A stretch of 64,000 nucleotides of DNA. It comes from Fomitopsis serialis. Its lineage: Eukaryota > Basidiomycota > Agaricomycetes > Polyporales > Fomitopsidaceae. A program made the translations under genes and the position numbers. Location: NCBI RefSeq assembly GCF_022376445.1, contig NW_025955104.1, positions 1-64,000 on the forward strand, written 5' to 3'. Below the pieces are notes generated by a model that saw nothing but the letters and a program-made list of their open reading frames with translations, was not told where the DNA came from and did not search any database. Below, in pieces: positions 26,601-39,567 of this stretch. Position 1 is the first letter of the stretch. Every line of letters starts with the position of its first letter.

Positions 26601-26963
26601 CCGCGGTGGTTACCCCAGCACCACGCAGAACGGCTCTAGTGAGGCCGTCGTCTCTAACATATGGGAGCAGGCAGGCGGAGGCCCGAATGCGCCGTTCGAC
26701 CAGGAGTTCTACCTGCTTATTGACTTGGCCGCTGGAGGTACGAGCGGGTGGTTCCCTGACAACGTCGGTGGCAAGCCGTGGTATGATGGCTCGGACTCGG
26801 CTATGCGCGAGTTCGCGGAGGCGCAGGCGACATGGTCGGGCACTTGGCCGTCGAGCACCGACGACCGGTCCTTCAGGATGTGAGTGTTACGTGCGCTTGC
26901 CTATGATAATCGATGCTGACGTTGTGTCCTAGCAAATCGGTCAAGATGTCGAAGCTGTGCTGA
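23616..26963 (+). CDS. SKN1/KRE6 family beta-glucan synthesis protein (GH16)
   Basis: Type II membrane protein of the secretory pathway needed for beta-1,6-glucan in the fungal wall; 856 residues. Seven exons: 23616-24714, 24797-25055, 25103-25357, 25836-26004, 26064-26279, 26338-26879, 26933-26963. A long disordered Ser/Pro-rich N-terminus (about 1-450) precedes one membrane helix (about 477-498). The lumenal GH16-like domain follows, with YDDFSGGLD, INTKGHYQLKYGKVEVVAKL, and catalytic EIDIMEARG (Glu664, Glu669). Intron 5 splits EID from IMEARG. The start was chosen at the CCACCATG context. Intron 3 is 478 b and holds a tandem repeat. It is divergent to the GT2 gene, also a wall gene, but 5 kb away, so shared control is only a possibility. 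Confidence 0.95.
25375..25495 (+). repeat. Degenerate tandem repeat, about 31 b x 4, in SKN1/KRE6 intron 3
   Basis: Four units are anchored on CAT at 25380, 25411, 25443 and 25471 (spacing 31, 32, 28). Units 1 and 3 share GGACGCATATAGTCG; units 2 and 4 are diverged (GGCATAGAGCCTGGTG, GCGCATACAGTCCAGTG). Each is followed by a G/T-rich tail. Confidence 0.6.
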
Positions 26964-29900
26964 TTGTGTTTACGGGCCCTCTCGAATCCTCTCCGCTTGC
27001 TCTACCATTGCTCTCGAACATCACCATGCTTCCGCTCCCAGCATCCAACATCTGTCTCATTGTTCGCCAACTTGTGTGTATACCCTGCGGGGGCCTACTG
27101 CTATACATCGCCACGGACATCGACGATCGCGAGGCGAAACGAAATTCGGACTTTTTCCTTGCCGTTGCTACTCTACCGCTCGTACCTACTTACACGTCTG
27201 CATACGCGGCCAGACACGGACTCTCCTCTCCTCTCTTCTCTCCTTGCGCACCTAGACTGTCATACTAGTGTAGCAGCCAGCGCGCTCGTCGTGTGACGAT
27301 GCCGCTGGCTTCAGTAAACTCCCCGCATCCTCGCTCGTGTCTCGTAACCTCCTCCTCGTATGTCTGTTGTCTATTACATATCTCCTGTTGTCCATGCCGT
27401 TGGGGTATGTACGACGTTTTGGGTTCCTTGTGCTCGGGGCAGGGCCTGTCCATTCGTTATTTATCACGATCGTCAATTCATGCGGTGCATACAAGACCGA
27501 TTTCTTGTTCGCTTCGCTTGCGAACCGTTCTTGCTACAGTTGTTATTCGAGTGGTATTGTTGGTAAATAGAGTCTGTTGTTGTTTATGGTGTCGTATTAG
27601 GTGCCATTGGCGTCACTTGCGACCTCTTGCGACGCTTTGCGCTGGAGTAGTGGTGGATGTCCGATTGTGTTCGTGTAACGATCAATCTCGCTTCGAGCCT
27701 TGAGGTACGCCGGTGCGTAGGCCTAGGCCTGGACAGTTAGCGTAGCGCCTCGAGTATTCAACTCAGTGAAGCTTTGAAGCTTGCCAGTGGAGCGTTGCAG
27801 CACACATACGACTACCATCGTACGTGACAGCCGAGATGCGACGTAGTCCTTAGCTACCAGAAAACTAGTTCATATACAACGAATTGCCTACGGGCGAAGG
27901 CTCAAAATCTGCCCATCGCCCATGTACTATAGCTATTGTACAGTACCGAGCCTGAGCCAGTCACTGAGGCACTCATATTGCCAAGCTGGTGGGAGACAAT
28001 CGGCAAATTTTTGAGCCTGACCCGCAGCCAGGCAGTGGGGATAGTCCCCTTCCGGCCTTTGAGTCCAGGTATAGACGCATCTCCGAGATGTGCCCAGTCC
28101 CCTCGAGCGCGCACAATTTACTAGAAAGCGCTCAGATGTGTGGAAGACGGACGCATTTCAACGAAAGTGGACGCCGTTCTGATGTGCTCGTCCCACCCAT
28201 ATGCTCGCCTAGCGTCAGGAACCGGGGTAAGCGAGGCCCATACCGTATGGGCGGTTACACACTCGGGGCGGTGGATAATCGTGATGAGTAACGCTGGGAA
28301 TTTCGGTGAGGGTGCATAACATAAGTTACTTATGACGAGATGTCTAGGGCGGTTTGGACATATTCAGAGTACTAACTTAGTGTCCGTGGGCGTTCGGTTC
28401 ACGTTCATCCTCGACGGACTGATTTGCGAATGCAAGTGGAGCACATCTGACTTTAGACGAGTCATGGAGCGTGAACTTACATGAGTTACACATGACGCAG
28501 GGTCTGTATGTAGTCAGTCTTATTGCTGCCAGCGGAGCCCCGAACAGGAGCGGGTGAGCGGGATACCTTGGCTACGACATCGGTGTGTATGTCATCATAG
28601 AGCGAACCATCCATCTCGAGGATGCGAAGATGCAGCATAGGTTCCACAGTCCATACCTTGTTACTATGGCATGTATGGCACGAACGAAGCTGTGGACTCG
28701 GTGTTTCGTTTCCCAGGGACCCTCCAGCCAGTGTCGTCACGGTGTGAAGATTTGAACGTATGATGAAGCACTGGTTTTGCATGACGGGACGTGGTAATCC
28801 TCATACCAAGACATCCACGTGAGGGGTCTTTGTCGAACCTAGGTCGAGATGTCAATTGATCTGAACGCGACTAGTACCCGGACCTACTGAACGTAGATGC
28901 AGGACATCTGCAACCATGTTGGCACTCGCACTGATGCACTAACTCTTTGCTCTTTGCTACAGCTTGATATAGTAGTCTTGCGCGTACTACGTGCCCGCCT
29001 ACCGAACCTGTTTGACTGGCGGTCAAGCTTTCAAGTTGTCGGTCGGTGGTGATCATGGGGGCGACAACATATGTACCTGCTATGTAGTAGCGATTGCGCC
29101 CGTTGAAAAGTCGCTCCCAACGGTGATCATCGTCGTCGGCAATACTGGCAATCTAATACAATGAGCTTCTGAGTAATGCCGTCTTCCCCAAGACGTGCCG
29201 TAAACACCGCTACTACCGATGAACGCACTGGTACTTTCTGGAAGGCTGGTGTAGGCCGCGATGTGCTCGGCCTACTACGCCGGGTATCCAGGGTACGTAC
29301 CTGAGAAATGAACGTGGGGTAACATAATCTTGTCCGCATACGTATATCCTCGTACTCGCATTTATTGCACCCTTGGAGCGGAACCGAACCTAGAAGGCAT
29401 GTCGTGGGACAGAGAAGTATCACCCTCGGATGATCTACGTTCCGCAGACGATGACTTGGCAGTGAATACAACAATTCTTCTGAGGGTGTTCGAAACCGGT
29501 CAACCATAGGTAGCAACATTACTACTGCCGTACCTTGGAAGATGAGGTTACAACAGTGTGAGTAGATCTGGAAGCTAGCGGACCTGGTGCGTTCGGAAGG
29601 CGGCTGTTAGGTAGGCGCCCCAAAGCTGTATCCAGGTATGGTTTTAAATGAGAAGAACCGCGATTTTGGATATCTACTTACCTATGGAGAGCAATCTATT
29701 ACCACCGTCCTGCCAAAATGCAGGATGAGCGACTCCGTATCGTGCGTAGTCTGCATACACTCAAGTACTGTGGCGACCGACAGCAATTTAGTCACAAGCG
29801 CCGTGCTTTCAGGTCTGATGTCCTTCGCTGCATGAAAAAAAATGTAGACGTATATGCCGAGCACAGCTTACCAACCTGACCTGGAGGATGCTGATATCAG

Positions 29901-32434
29901 AACGACCTTGCTGGTAAGGGAGGAGAGTCCACGCAAGGAGTAAGACGAAGGAAAGTCCTCTGACGATCACAGAGGTAGGAGAGGAGAACCTGAGCCTCGC
30001 GGAGTTGTTGCTAGCGTCATTGAGCCTCCTGCGATCGGACAAGGACATCGCACCGTGGCTTCTCATCCAACGACGTGAGCCGCTAAGTGTACGCAGAGTC
30101 CGCCTTTATGTAACTGAGTACATCGAGCATAATCCGACCCACTTCCTCATGGACAATGACGCCATGTGCAGGCCGTCATCCTGCCGCAGATGGCCCCGGC
30201 TCCGTCGAGACGCAGGAGCGGGCATTACTCATGGTCCTAGCCCCCACACTTGCTGAATTCCAATGTCTGCTTAAGTGGGAAAATATGGTCAGAGTGGCGT
30301 CGATGCGAGGACTTGCTGGCTCGTCACGCACCGGTTACAAAGGCCTGTTGCCAAATTGCAGACCACCTCCCCACTGGCACGACGCTTGTGTAGCGCTTCG
30401 GCGTCGACCACCCTGCGACTCACTTGCATTTCCGGAGACAGAAGCACTGTGCTAGTCCTTCGTAAACCGCAGGAATACCAGTGTGACTCAAGCTAGCCTA
30501 TGTACTTGACCACCGGACTCAGTGAGGAGTGGAGTCCGAAGCGGAGACCGTGGATGCGGAGGCTGGAGCGCAACTTCGAGGGTAAAGGTTTGCCGCGGTT
30601 CGAGGGATGAGTTCGTCGGTTCTCAACAGCTTGAACGAACTGGCTCACCTGTTCACAAATATTTGACTGGATACCTCTTGATTTGTCGCCACGAAACTGT
30701 TGTCAAACCATAGCTACAGTCTCTAAAAAGCTGGGCTGCATGAAAGGCGGCTCGTGGCCGTGAATCAGAGGGTTGTGGTACCGACAACTTGAAGGGAGTG
30801 GGGATCATATGTTGCGAGAGGGCACGGGCCATGTGGCGGACAGGCCAACCTACTACTACGTGGTCAACGAGACTGCTCCCACGACCGGACCCGAAGTGAT
30901 GGCACAGAAGGCAATCAGTCTATTCCTAGCAATTATCCATCAGGCAAGCGTGACGGAACCGAGAGAAGGTCCACACAAGGGAAGTTCGGCAACTTGAATA
31001 ACGACGACGCCTTCAAGTTATAAACGTGACTTTGCTGACGGCAAAAAAGACTTCTGCAATGGTTTCGAGAGTGCGTCGATGACTGTCTTCGTGCCACGTA
31101 CGGCTCATTCTCTATCGAGACCTGTTTTCGGCCTTGCACTGCCTAGTATTCTGTAGGTGCACGTCTGTCCCAGTAGCGCGACGCACGAATCTGAGCAAAT
31201 GATACTTACATTTTCAAAAATTCTGCCTATCTCAATCTCAAGCAGCGCTGCCTGGCTCTGACGTCAAATTGCTGCTATGCTCACCACGTTTATTGAGGAT
31301 TATAGTCATGACGAGCCTGGCCAAGCTCTATCCGAGTCGGCGCTCTGCCGTGTGGCGGATGCCCGCGGCGCCGGTCACGATGACCCTTTATCTCTGCTTC
31401 CTTCGACTCGCTATGCGGCGAGACTCGGACGCACTTACAAAAATCCTTTCCTCGCGCCGTAATGAATCTCTGTATGAAAAATATCAGGGCCAAAGCCGCG
31501 ACTCCCGCAAAAGTATGCCGAGCGTAAAACATACCAGAGTATGCTCTGACGGTGGTTAGTGGGGGGCCTGCGTCCTGGCATCTCCATCGAACATGACTTT
31601 GACCTCCCGTGTCTTGCCTTGAATTGTGGTCAACTCAATACCCCGCCCACATGCAGGGCGATGCCTAGGTTCGATGCGACCTTCGGAGCTCAGCAGGTAG
31701 ATCATCACCTCAGGGACGTCCGTCACGAAGCTGTCATATACCCGGTCAGCGATTTGCCGACGGGCGGTTCAGTCTTCCGGACGTCGGCCGCGGCCACCGG
31801 GGCCATTCATTCCCTTGTGCGATGGTTGTGAGAGTGGCATCATACGTGACAGCAGGGTCTTCTATCAGGGATCGTATACAACTGATATCAGGACGTAGAC
31901 GTACGAACGGAGGCCTGAGGGAAGCAAGTTCGAGCGACTTTCTTCTGGCGCTCGGAACCTAGCGCCTTGGGTACAGGCGGTGCAGAAAGAAGTCAGGCTA
32001 CTTAGGAAATCCCGACGAGTGATTCTTAACACTCGCCTACGTTCTTCAGTGCTGATACACCCTCGGAGGCAAGGCTGCGGACTGCCCAATCATGGGCTTT
32101 CTTTTTTCCCAACAGTGACATTCGGGGAAGTCGTGAGGCCTAGTCTGGGCGCGATCATGATGACAGAATGAACAATCAAGCAGGTGTGACGTAACTGCAG
32201 AACAAGCCGTACATCGCGAAACGAGCTGAGTAGAAAAGGGAGGGTCTGCGGTGATACACGATTTTTTATGGTTACAATTGCTCACGGAAGGCAGTTGAAT
32301 GCCATCGATACAAGTGAACGACTGAGACGAAAGCACGATAGCAGATGAAGGGAGGGGATGGTCGTCTAGCCAAGCCGTAAACCAAGGATGTCGTCATGGG
32401 CTCGCAGGATCCTAAGCGTTTATGAGACACAGAC
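26964..32434. other. 5.5 kb gene-poor stretch
   Basis: 3' flank of SKN1/KRE6, then DNA with only short, unconnected open frames on both strands and no recognised domain, transposase, reverse transcriptase or long repeat. The first 700 b are strongly T/C-rich on the + strand. One possible gene is listed separately at 29695-30042. Confidence 0.4.
29695..30042 (-). other. Possible small gene with an N-terminal membrane segment, unrecognised
   Basis: An ATG near 30042 opens MSLSDRRRLNDASNNSARLR and then a hydrophobic segment (VRGLSFVLLLAWTLL). A GT donor follows at about 29880, and a second frame (about 29836-29695) could join in phase and ends at a TAG next to a GTAAGT. Further minus-strand frames lie at 29519-29127 and 28855-28486. 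This may be a secreted or membrane protein or noise. Confidence 0.2.
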
Positions 32435-33471
32435 TCATCCGAAAGGAATTGAACATACTGTGTCCCCGTCCGCAGGCAACTGGCGTGAGGGGTGGTTGGA
32501 ATCGGTGGCCATGTAAGCGAAAATTGGCGACAGACCCACTCTGCGGAACCCGGCCTGAAAATAGTCATGGTCAATACGAACCCAAGAATGAAATAGGAAA
32601 GACACAATTGGAGTGGCGGAAAACCTACCTTACGGGCGAATCTAAGGTTACGTCTCAGATACAGCGTTTCAACAGGCGTCCCCTTGTACTCCGGCTCAAG
32701 GCGAGGAGCGGTAGGCCGCGTTAGCACTACCTTCACGCCCTATAGAAATCCGGGACTGAGAAAGGGCCGTCACGCAGCTGTGTGATCGGACGGATTGACT
32801 CACCTCGTCACGGAGCACTTGTAGGAGCGCCTGAAGTGCCCATTGACCAATTCCGTGTCGGCGAAAATCCTCGTGTACCATGAGAAAGTCGCCGCGTGGG
32901 TCCTTGTCGACGCAGGAAAGTACTGCGACCTTCGTAGCCTTGGCACTCAGCTCTGGTCCGAAGATCTTTGTGCCGGCGTCTCGGCCGGTCATCCACCTGT
33001 CGCGCAAGCGGCCATCGTTTTCGTACAGGAGAGCAAATATTTCTTCTAATTCCTAGCACCCAAGGAAGTGTCAATACCTGTCGATTTCACCGCTCGATGA
33101 AGCAGTGCCTTTACCTGGCCGCCATACTCGGACATTTGAAGATCCTCATGGAAATCTTCGAGATAATTTCCATTCACGACTCGGTAGGTGAGTTGGGCGA
33201 CCTGTCGGCCGTCTGCCGTCTCTATTTTAGCCTTATAGTACTGGGCAAGTAGCGTGAGTTTCGGATCGATACAGTCAAATGGAGGTGGCGGTACTCTGAG
33301 CCATGGTTCGAATTGATTGCGCAGCTCACGCTGAACCTGGAAACCGACGCGATAGGTGACACCCTTCAGCCTGCCAAGCCCATTGAAGTTTAGCTGAGGA
33401 TCAGACGATATCTCGCGTTCGGGGACCCCCTTAGCATCGGGAAAGGAAGTGAGTCCTGCCTGTTCTTGCAT
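32435..33471 (-). CDS. GNAT-family N-acetyltransferase
   Basis: Transfers acetyl from acetyl-CoA to an amine; substrate unknown. 278 residues in four exons: 33471-33115, 33052-32804, 32739-32629, 32554-32435. The acetyl-CoA loop reads RRHGIG (183-188) after strand DFLMVHEDF, and the C-terminal AGFRRVGLSPIFAYM fits the last strand of the fold. The N-terminal 119 residues carry their own conserved-looking core (KGVTYRVGFQVQRELRN), typical of long fungal GNAT proteins. A GTATGT just before the stop could splice to a slightly different C-terminus ending near 32394. No signal peptide, so probably cytosolic or nuclear. Neighbours give no hint of the pathway. Confidence 0.85.
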
Positions 33472-34858
33472 TATCTGTGAAGTGTCAGTGAGATCAGTAG
33501 CGGATATGCAGGGAGACAACGCACATGTAAGTTTAGAACGCTGAGGGAGGATACAGCACGGCGGGCTCTTCAGGACCAAGTCTGACGATGCATGCTGCTT
33601 TAAATACAAGTGTCCGAAAAGAAGCACCAGGATTTGTTGGTGCGTGTTGTATGATTCTGTGTAGCCATGCTGCAAAATTGCCCGCAGCGCATACTAACCC
33701 GACCGCTAGGATTGTGCGGTGCCGCGGGAACAAACACCCGTATCTCCACGTCGTACATCCAATCAGACCCATCGACGAGCGGCTGTGATTGACGGATCTC
33801 CCCTGCCAGTTGTGCATCCCCTGTATACTTCCGCTTGCTGCCATACTCAGGAAAGGCTCGTCTGGTGCACGAGTCGCTTAGCTCGATGCTCGGACCAAGT
33901 CGGCTACCACGCCGATTCCGTCTGCATGTCCGAGGGAACCGGCTCTCTATGTTTCAATTCTCCCGCGAAGCTGTTGATAATTAAGCAGGACTGTCTGTAC
34001 GTACGCTGAGACCGGCACGGTCCGACTCTTGCATCTGGACCAACTTGTCTACCTAGTCACTTAGCTCAACGACCATACCCTGCATGAGAGGACACGGGTG
34101 ACTTACATCAGGCCGAATGGGCCTCAGGCTCATGGGAGCCATATGAGGAACCGGCGGTGGGAGACACCGCGGCAGCGGCGACGTGACCGTGTGTTCTTAT
34201 TTGATTACGTAAGAGCGGTTCGAGAGCGCCACAAAGCGCTCACACCCGCATCCTCGCCTTCCTTCTTGCCTCGTGCAGTCGCGTGAGGTCCATTCTGCCA
34301 ACGCACCGGAAGCACCGTAAGTGCGCTCGGTACAGCCATTCGCGATAAGAACCGCATCTGGCGCCCCCAGCTTGGCCTCTCATTTGTAACATTGAAGCCT
34401 ACGGGCCCGGCCCCGGAGCGAAGCAAGAACATGTGAGTCCCATGTGAGGTTGTGCAGTGTGACGATGGAAATCAGTTGACGTCTTTTCGTCCAGCATTGC
34501 ATGTGGCAAAACGGCCATTGTGAAATTTTGTCGATATACATAGCCCGAAGCCAACTGTAAACTTTGTTCTCGTCCAGTCCGTCGCGGCATCATCTACGGC
34601 ATTGCTCGAAAGTAGCGTCTCATTGCCATATCTGATCGCCGCAAACCTACGGGGCCTGTGCTTCAATCCGCAACGGCGCGGGTGACATAGTCATGTGAGA
34701 CTTTGTGTTGACACACAGTATGCCGTTGGGAACTCACTGCCCGGTCGCCGTGGGCCGTGGAAGCCGCAGGATACAGCTAAGTAGCATGCAGTACGCACCC
34801 TTGCAAGCGGTGCTTGCCCCCACTCTGCTACAGTCTGGGCTGCAAGGTGCTTCTTACC
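33472..34858. other. Divergent spacer between GNAT and GH95 genes
   Basis: 1.4 kb serving as upstream DNA for both flanking genes. No gene, repeat or motif recognised. Confidence 0.4.
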
Positions 34859-37800
34859 ATGTTTCGTGTAAGGCGCGGCACGTTTCTAACTGCGGCGCTT
34901 TTCACGCTTCTGGCCGAAGCAGCCCCTCCAGCCTTTCCCTCATCTGGTAACGGTTTGTGGTACACCGCTCCTGGTGACGTGGACGCCTGGTCATCGGAAT
35001 GGCTCCCCATCGGCAATGGGTACATCGCGGGCGAGTGGCTCAAGGGCTTTGGAGTCGTGTTAGGTCTAGAACTGAGTCATCCGTCTAGCTACGCTCCCTG
35101 GAGGCACCATTCAGGAAACTATGCTCGTGAACATCGAATCCCTGTGGTCTGGTGGTCCTATGCAAGATCCGGTATGTCCGTGCTACTACTCGTGATAATA
35201 TATGAATCCCGGAAAGCTCGATCGCGTTCGGACTTTTGTTTTTGTGATAGTCGTGTCGCGGACTTGACATCCCACTCCGGTCGAGCTATCTGGGCGTTGT
35301 GGATCAATTGATCGGGAGTCCGTGCAACTAACCGGTTATATAGACATACAATGGAGGGAACAAATTACCCTCTCAGCAGGCCGCGATGGCTGAAGACATG
35401 CAGACGTACCGCCAAGCTATATTTGGTAGCTCTACCGGAACCATCCAGAGTAGGTGTTGTAGACGTCCATGTATTGCCTCCTGACCTGGGCAATGATTAG
35501 ACATTGATAATTTGATGACGGATGCTGGCGCTTACGGTATGTCGAGTACTACCTTCAAGATGATTATGCAGTCGAACGTGTTCATGCAGGTTCCTATGCC
35601 GCCGCTGGCGCACTTTTGACGACCATGAACTCAACTGACGCTGGGTCGGACTACTTTCGTTGGTTGGATCTGGACGCAGCTGTAGCACGTACTCAGTGGA
35701 CCGACGAGAGTGGCAAATCCTATTTCCGGTAAGTTGGCATATTCAAGTTTGACTTGCGTCACTCCGACCATCTCATTGACACCAAACCTTGTTCTTCGCA
35801 GCGAGCAATTCTGCTCCCACCCCGCAGAGGCTTGTGTGCAATACGTGAACAGTACTGGGACTCTCCCGTCACTCACTTATGCTCTGTCGGTCACCCTCGA
35901 GACCAGTCTCCCGGTTCCCAATGTGACTTGCCTCGATAATGCAACCCTCATGGTCCAGGGCCTCGTGAACAACCCCGGCATGTCTTACGAAGTCCTTGCA
36001 CGGGTCCGTGCGTCTCCCAACGCGATCATCGCATGTACGCCCTCCGGATCCAATGCGACTCTCAGCGTGGATGGCGCAGACGAGGCCTGGATTACGTGGG
36101 TCGGCGGGACAGAATACGACATGCACGCAGGCAGCGCCACAAGCAGTTTCTCCTTTGCGGGCGCGGATCCTCACAACGCGCTCAATGGCTCGCTGGACGC
36201 GGCAACGGCTCAGACCTACAATGACTTGCTTGAGGCTCATATCTCTGATTATACTTCTGTCACCTCTCCGTTCTCCCTAGACCTGGGCCAGACGCCTGAT
36301 CTGTCGACGCCCACGGATCAACTTAAAGCGGCGTACCAGACGAATATAGGAAATCCTTATTTCGAGTGGCTCTTGTTCAATTATGGAAGGTATCTGCTGG
36401 TGTCCAGCGCACGAGGGGTGTTGCCCCCGAACTTGCAAGGCAAGTGGGTAGAATCATGGACGAATGCTTGGGGCTCCGGTATGTAGCTCTAATCCTGGCT
36501 TCTGAGTATTTAACACTAATCTCTATCGTACCAACAGATTATCGTAAGTGTATGGCTCAGCTGCTCTGGATTTGGGAGCTTCACGCGGTGTTCCTGCAGA
36601 CTCCAACATCAACATACAAATGAACCATTGGTTCGCAGAGACGACCAATATGGACGTGGTTCTGCCATTGTTCAACTATATAGAGGTTAGAACCGCATAC
36701 GCGCAGGGCTGAATACTAGAACTGAGCCCTGCGCAGAATACCTGGGCCCCGCGTGGGGTATCTACGGCGCAAATCCTATACAACATCTCGCGAGGCTGGG
36801 TTACCCACGACGAGGTACGTGCCTTGCGCAATTCTGAGCGGACTCGTGTGTTCAAGCGCATCAATTCGAACAGATGAATGTACGTTAGTCTGATACTTCT
36901 CTACATCGCCGATCAGTTCACGACACCTAGATCTTCGGGCACACTGGGATGAAGCTCGAAGGTAATTCGGCGCAATGGGCCGACTATCCAGGTATGTTCT
37001 CCATACAATTGAGAAGTATCCCAAACCAGTAGTCTAACACGCACACAGAGTCTGCGGTCTGGATGGTGCGTCATATACTGTTGTGACTCTCCTAGAACTG
37101 ACGTGTCGTAGATGTTCCACGTCTGGGATCATTATGATTACACGGGAAACAAAACTTGGTTCCAACAACAGGGATGGCCCTTGCTCAAGGTTCGTCGGTC
37201 GCGCTCTGAATATTTCTACGTCAATTAACTCGTGATCGGCAAAAGGGCGTCGCACAATTCCATCTAGATAAACTTATTCCTGACTTGTATTTCAACGACT
37301 CTACGCTGGTCACGGCTCCGTGTAACTCTCCGGAGCAAGTACCGATCACATTTGGTTAGTCCATGTTCGCAGTGCGATTGCAGAAGAAAATCTGATGGCT
37401 TCGTACAGGCTGCGCTCACGCCCAGCAGGTAATCTGGCAACTCTTCAACGCTATTGAGAAGGGTTACCAGGTCTCAGGGGATACTGATACATCTTTCTTG
37501 GAAGGTATGCCATGCTACGTGTGAATCTATTTGCAACTGATGTGAATGCCCTCGAAGAGATCCGGTCGAAACGGGCTCAAATGGACAACGGCATTCATAT
37601 CGGCTCATGGGGTCAGCTACAAGGTAGGCTTCGCTTCTTCTCGTAACGTAATGGCAATAGCCACTAATCACTACCCTCAGAATGGAAGGTCGATATGGAC
37701 TCACCTACCGATACGCATCGTCATCTATCGCATCTCATCGGACTGTACCCTGGCTACGCTATAGCTTCATACGACCCATCGATTCAGAACAGTAGCACCA

Positions 37801-38466
37801 CCTACACCAAGAGTGATGTGCTCGCAGCGGCGGAGACAAGTCTATATCATCGTGGAAATGGCACTGGCCCAGACGCGGACGCCGGATGGGAGAAAGCATG
37901 GCGAGCTGCGTGCTGGGCCCAGCTCGGGAATGCGAGCGAATTCTACTTCGAACTCTCGGTAGGTTCTGGAGTCGCATCGATTGCGGCACGAGGTTGACCA
38001 GGCTTCGTGCATGCAGTACACCATTGAACGAAATATCGCGCCCAACCTGTTCAGCATTTACACTCCGACCGGTGGACCAGACGGAATCTTCCAGATTGAT
38101 GCAAATTTCGGATATCCCGCCGCGCTCCTCGTGCGTTTGTGGCCCTTTTTTTACTCAGGCGTGGAGATTGACGTAACACAGAATGGACTGCTGCAAGCCC
38201 CGGACGTGGCGTCTTACTCGACGCCCCTCGTCATAACCATACTCCCAGCACTGCCTAATGTCTGGCCCACTGGTTCCATCAAAGGGGCCAGGGTCCGAGG
38301 AGGGATGACGCTGGATTTGGAGTGGGCTGAAGGAAAGCCCACTTCGGTGAACGTCACGGTCGACGAGGGCATCACCGCGAGGCCGGTCGAGGTCGTCTAT
38401 GGGGGAAACGTAGTGACATCCTTCACAACCTTCGGTGGTCTGACGAGGTCCATTGGCTTCTCATAA
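34859..38466 (+). CDS. GH95 glycoside hydrolase (alpha-L-fucosidase type), 19 exons
   Basis: Secreted enzyme that removes fucose or related sugars from polysaccharides; 830 residues with signal peptide MFRVRRGTFLTAALFTLLAEA. Exons: 34859-35056, 35115-35171, 35344-35449, 35501-35536, 35590-35728, 35802-36478, 36538-36543, 36600-36685, 36737-36814, 36874-36879, 36931-36991, 37049-37065, 37112-37189, 37246-37354, 37409-37504, 37558-37623, 37681-37958, 38017-38130, 38182-38466. Landmarks: WLPIGNGYIAG, NIESLWSGGP, NLQGKW, WGSDYHSNINIQMNHW, TAPCNSPEQ with the likely acid Glu545, THRHLSHLIGLYPG, and FQIDANFG with Asp726. Two exons are only 6 nt, and their residues (DY and MN) belong in the conserved alignment. 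The last intron (51 b) is a multiple of three without stop, so its retention would keep the frame. Confidence 0.93.
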
Positions 38467-39567
38467 CGTGGTCGGACGTTTCTTGGTAAGTATGACAGAC
38501 TTTAACTCCCAACCTCTTGTGGCAACGATTGTTGAGTGGGACTTATATAGTGTGCTACGGACCCTCGGTATCGTGTAGACGATGTTGTCCTGAATTCGGA
38601 ACAAATACTTAAAGACATTCACCAGCTGAGATTGTTCGTTCATGGAGTACCTTACGCACTCCGTCTATGTCTTCTATGGCACGTAGTTGCGCTTCATACC
38701 ACGCGTTGCCTTCGAATGTCTCTTAGTCTAGATGATCGGGCTCACTGACAAGCATCCCGCGGCCGACACTAGCGAAAAAGGTTCACTGAGCCTTCAACGA
38801 CTGACTAGTGTGGTGCATGCCTTCTGCATCAAACGGCTTTCCCCTCCTACACAAGCCATGCCTTTCAGAAGATCATCTCCTATTCAATACCATCCGGACT
38901 GCTAGTCCGAACCATCGCATTCGGGATACCCTTGGTAGCGCTACCGCCCGACTCGGCATGACCAGCTGTGGTGTGTGTCTTTCATTCCACTTCCTTCGTC
39001 TTCTCATCGCCGGCATTTTTGACCAGAGAGGACAGAAGAAGTATCTGAGCTGACAAGCAAGAGAAGCAGATACGCTGCTACCGTCAGATTGCATGAGGAA
39101 CCACGCTACGATGGTTGCCAGGCGAGTTATGGTTCATGTCGTGGCATATACCTTTAACCTGGTCAAAGTAGTGCACGTAAATGTCACCAGCATATCGATG
39201 CCAACAGCTAAATGGTAGAATTGGCTTGGAATTGGCCGATGTTGCTGACGAGCTCGGTAGATGACGGATCGACGAGAAGACGGAACGTGTCTACTCGAAT
39301 GCCGGGTCCGTGTTCTTCGTACCGAAATGTGGCGATAGCCATCCGCGTCTTGACCGGTACCCGGTAGTGGCTAACAAACCACTTATGACAGAACAATCCG
39401 ATAGGCCTGGCACTCGGTGGTCATACGATATCTATGTAGGACGATCGGCTGGCTCGATTCCGAATCCTCAAGCTGGGCAGCGATTATGAACGTTCATGGG
39501 ACGTCAAGTCTAGACTTCATGCACTACTCACCAAAGGAGATTTGGTCCGCGGGTGGGAGAGCGGTGA
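38467..39567. other. Convergent spacer
   Basis: 1.1 kb between the 3' ends of GH95 (+) and membrane protein copy b (-). No gene or repeat recognised. Confidence 0.4.
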
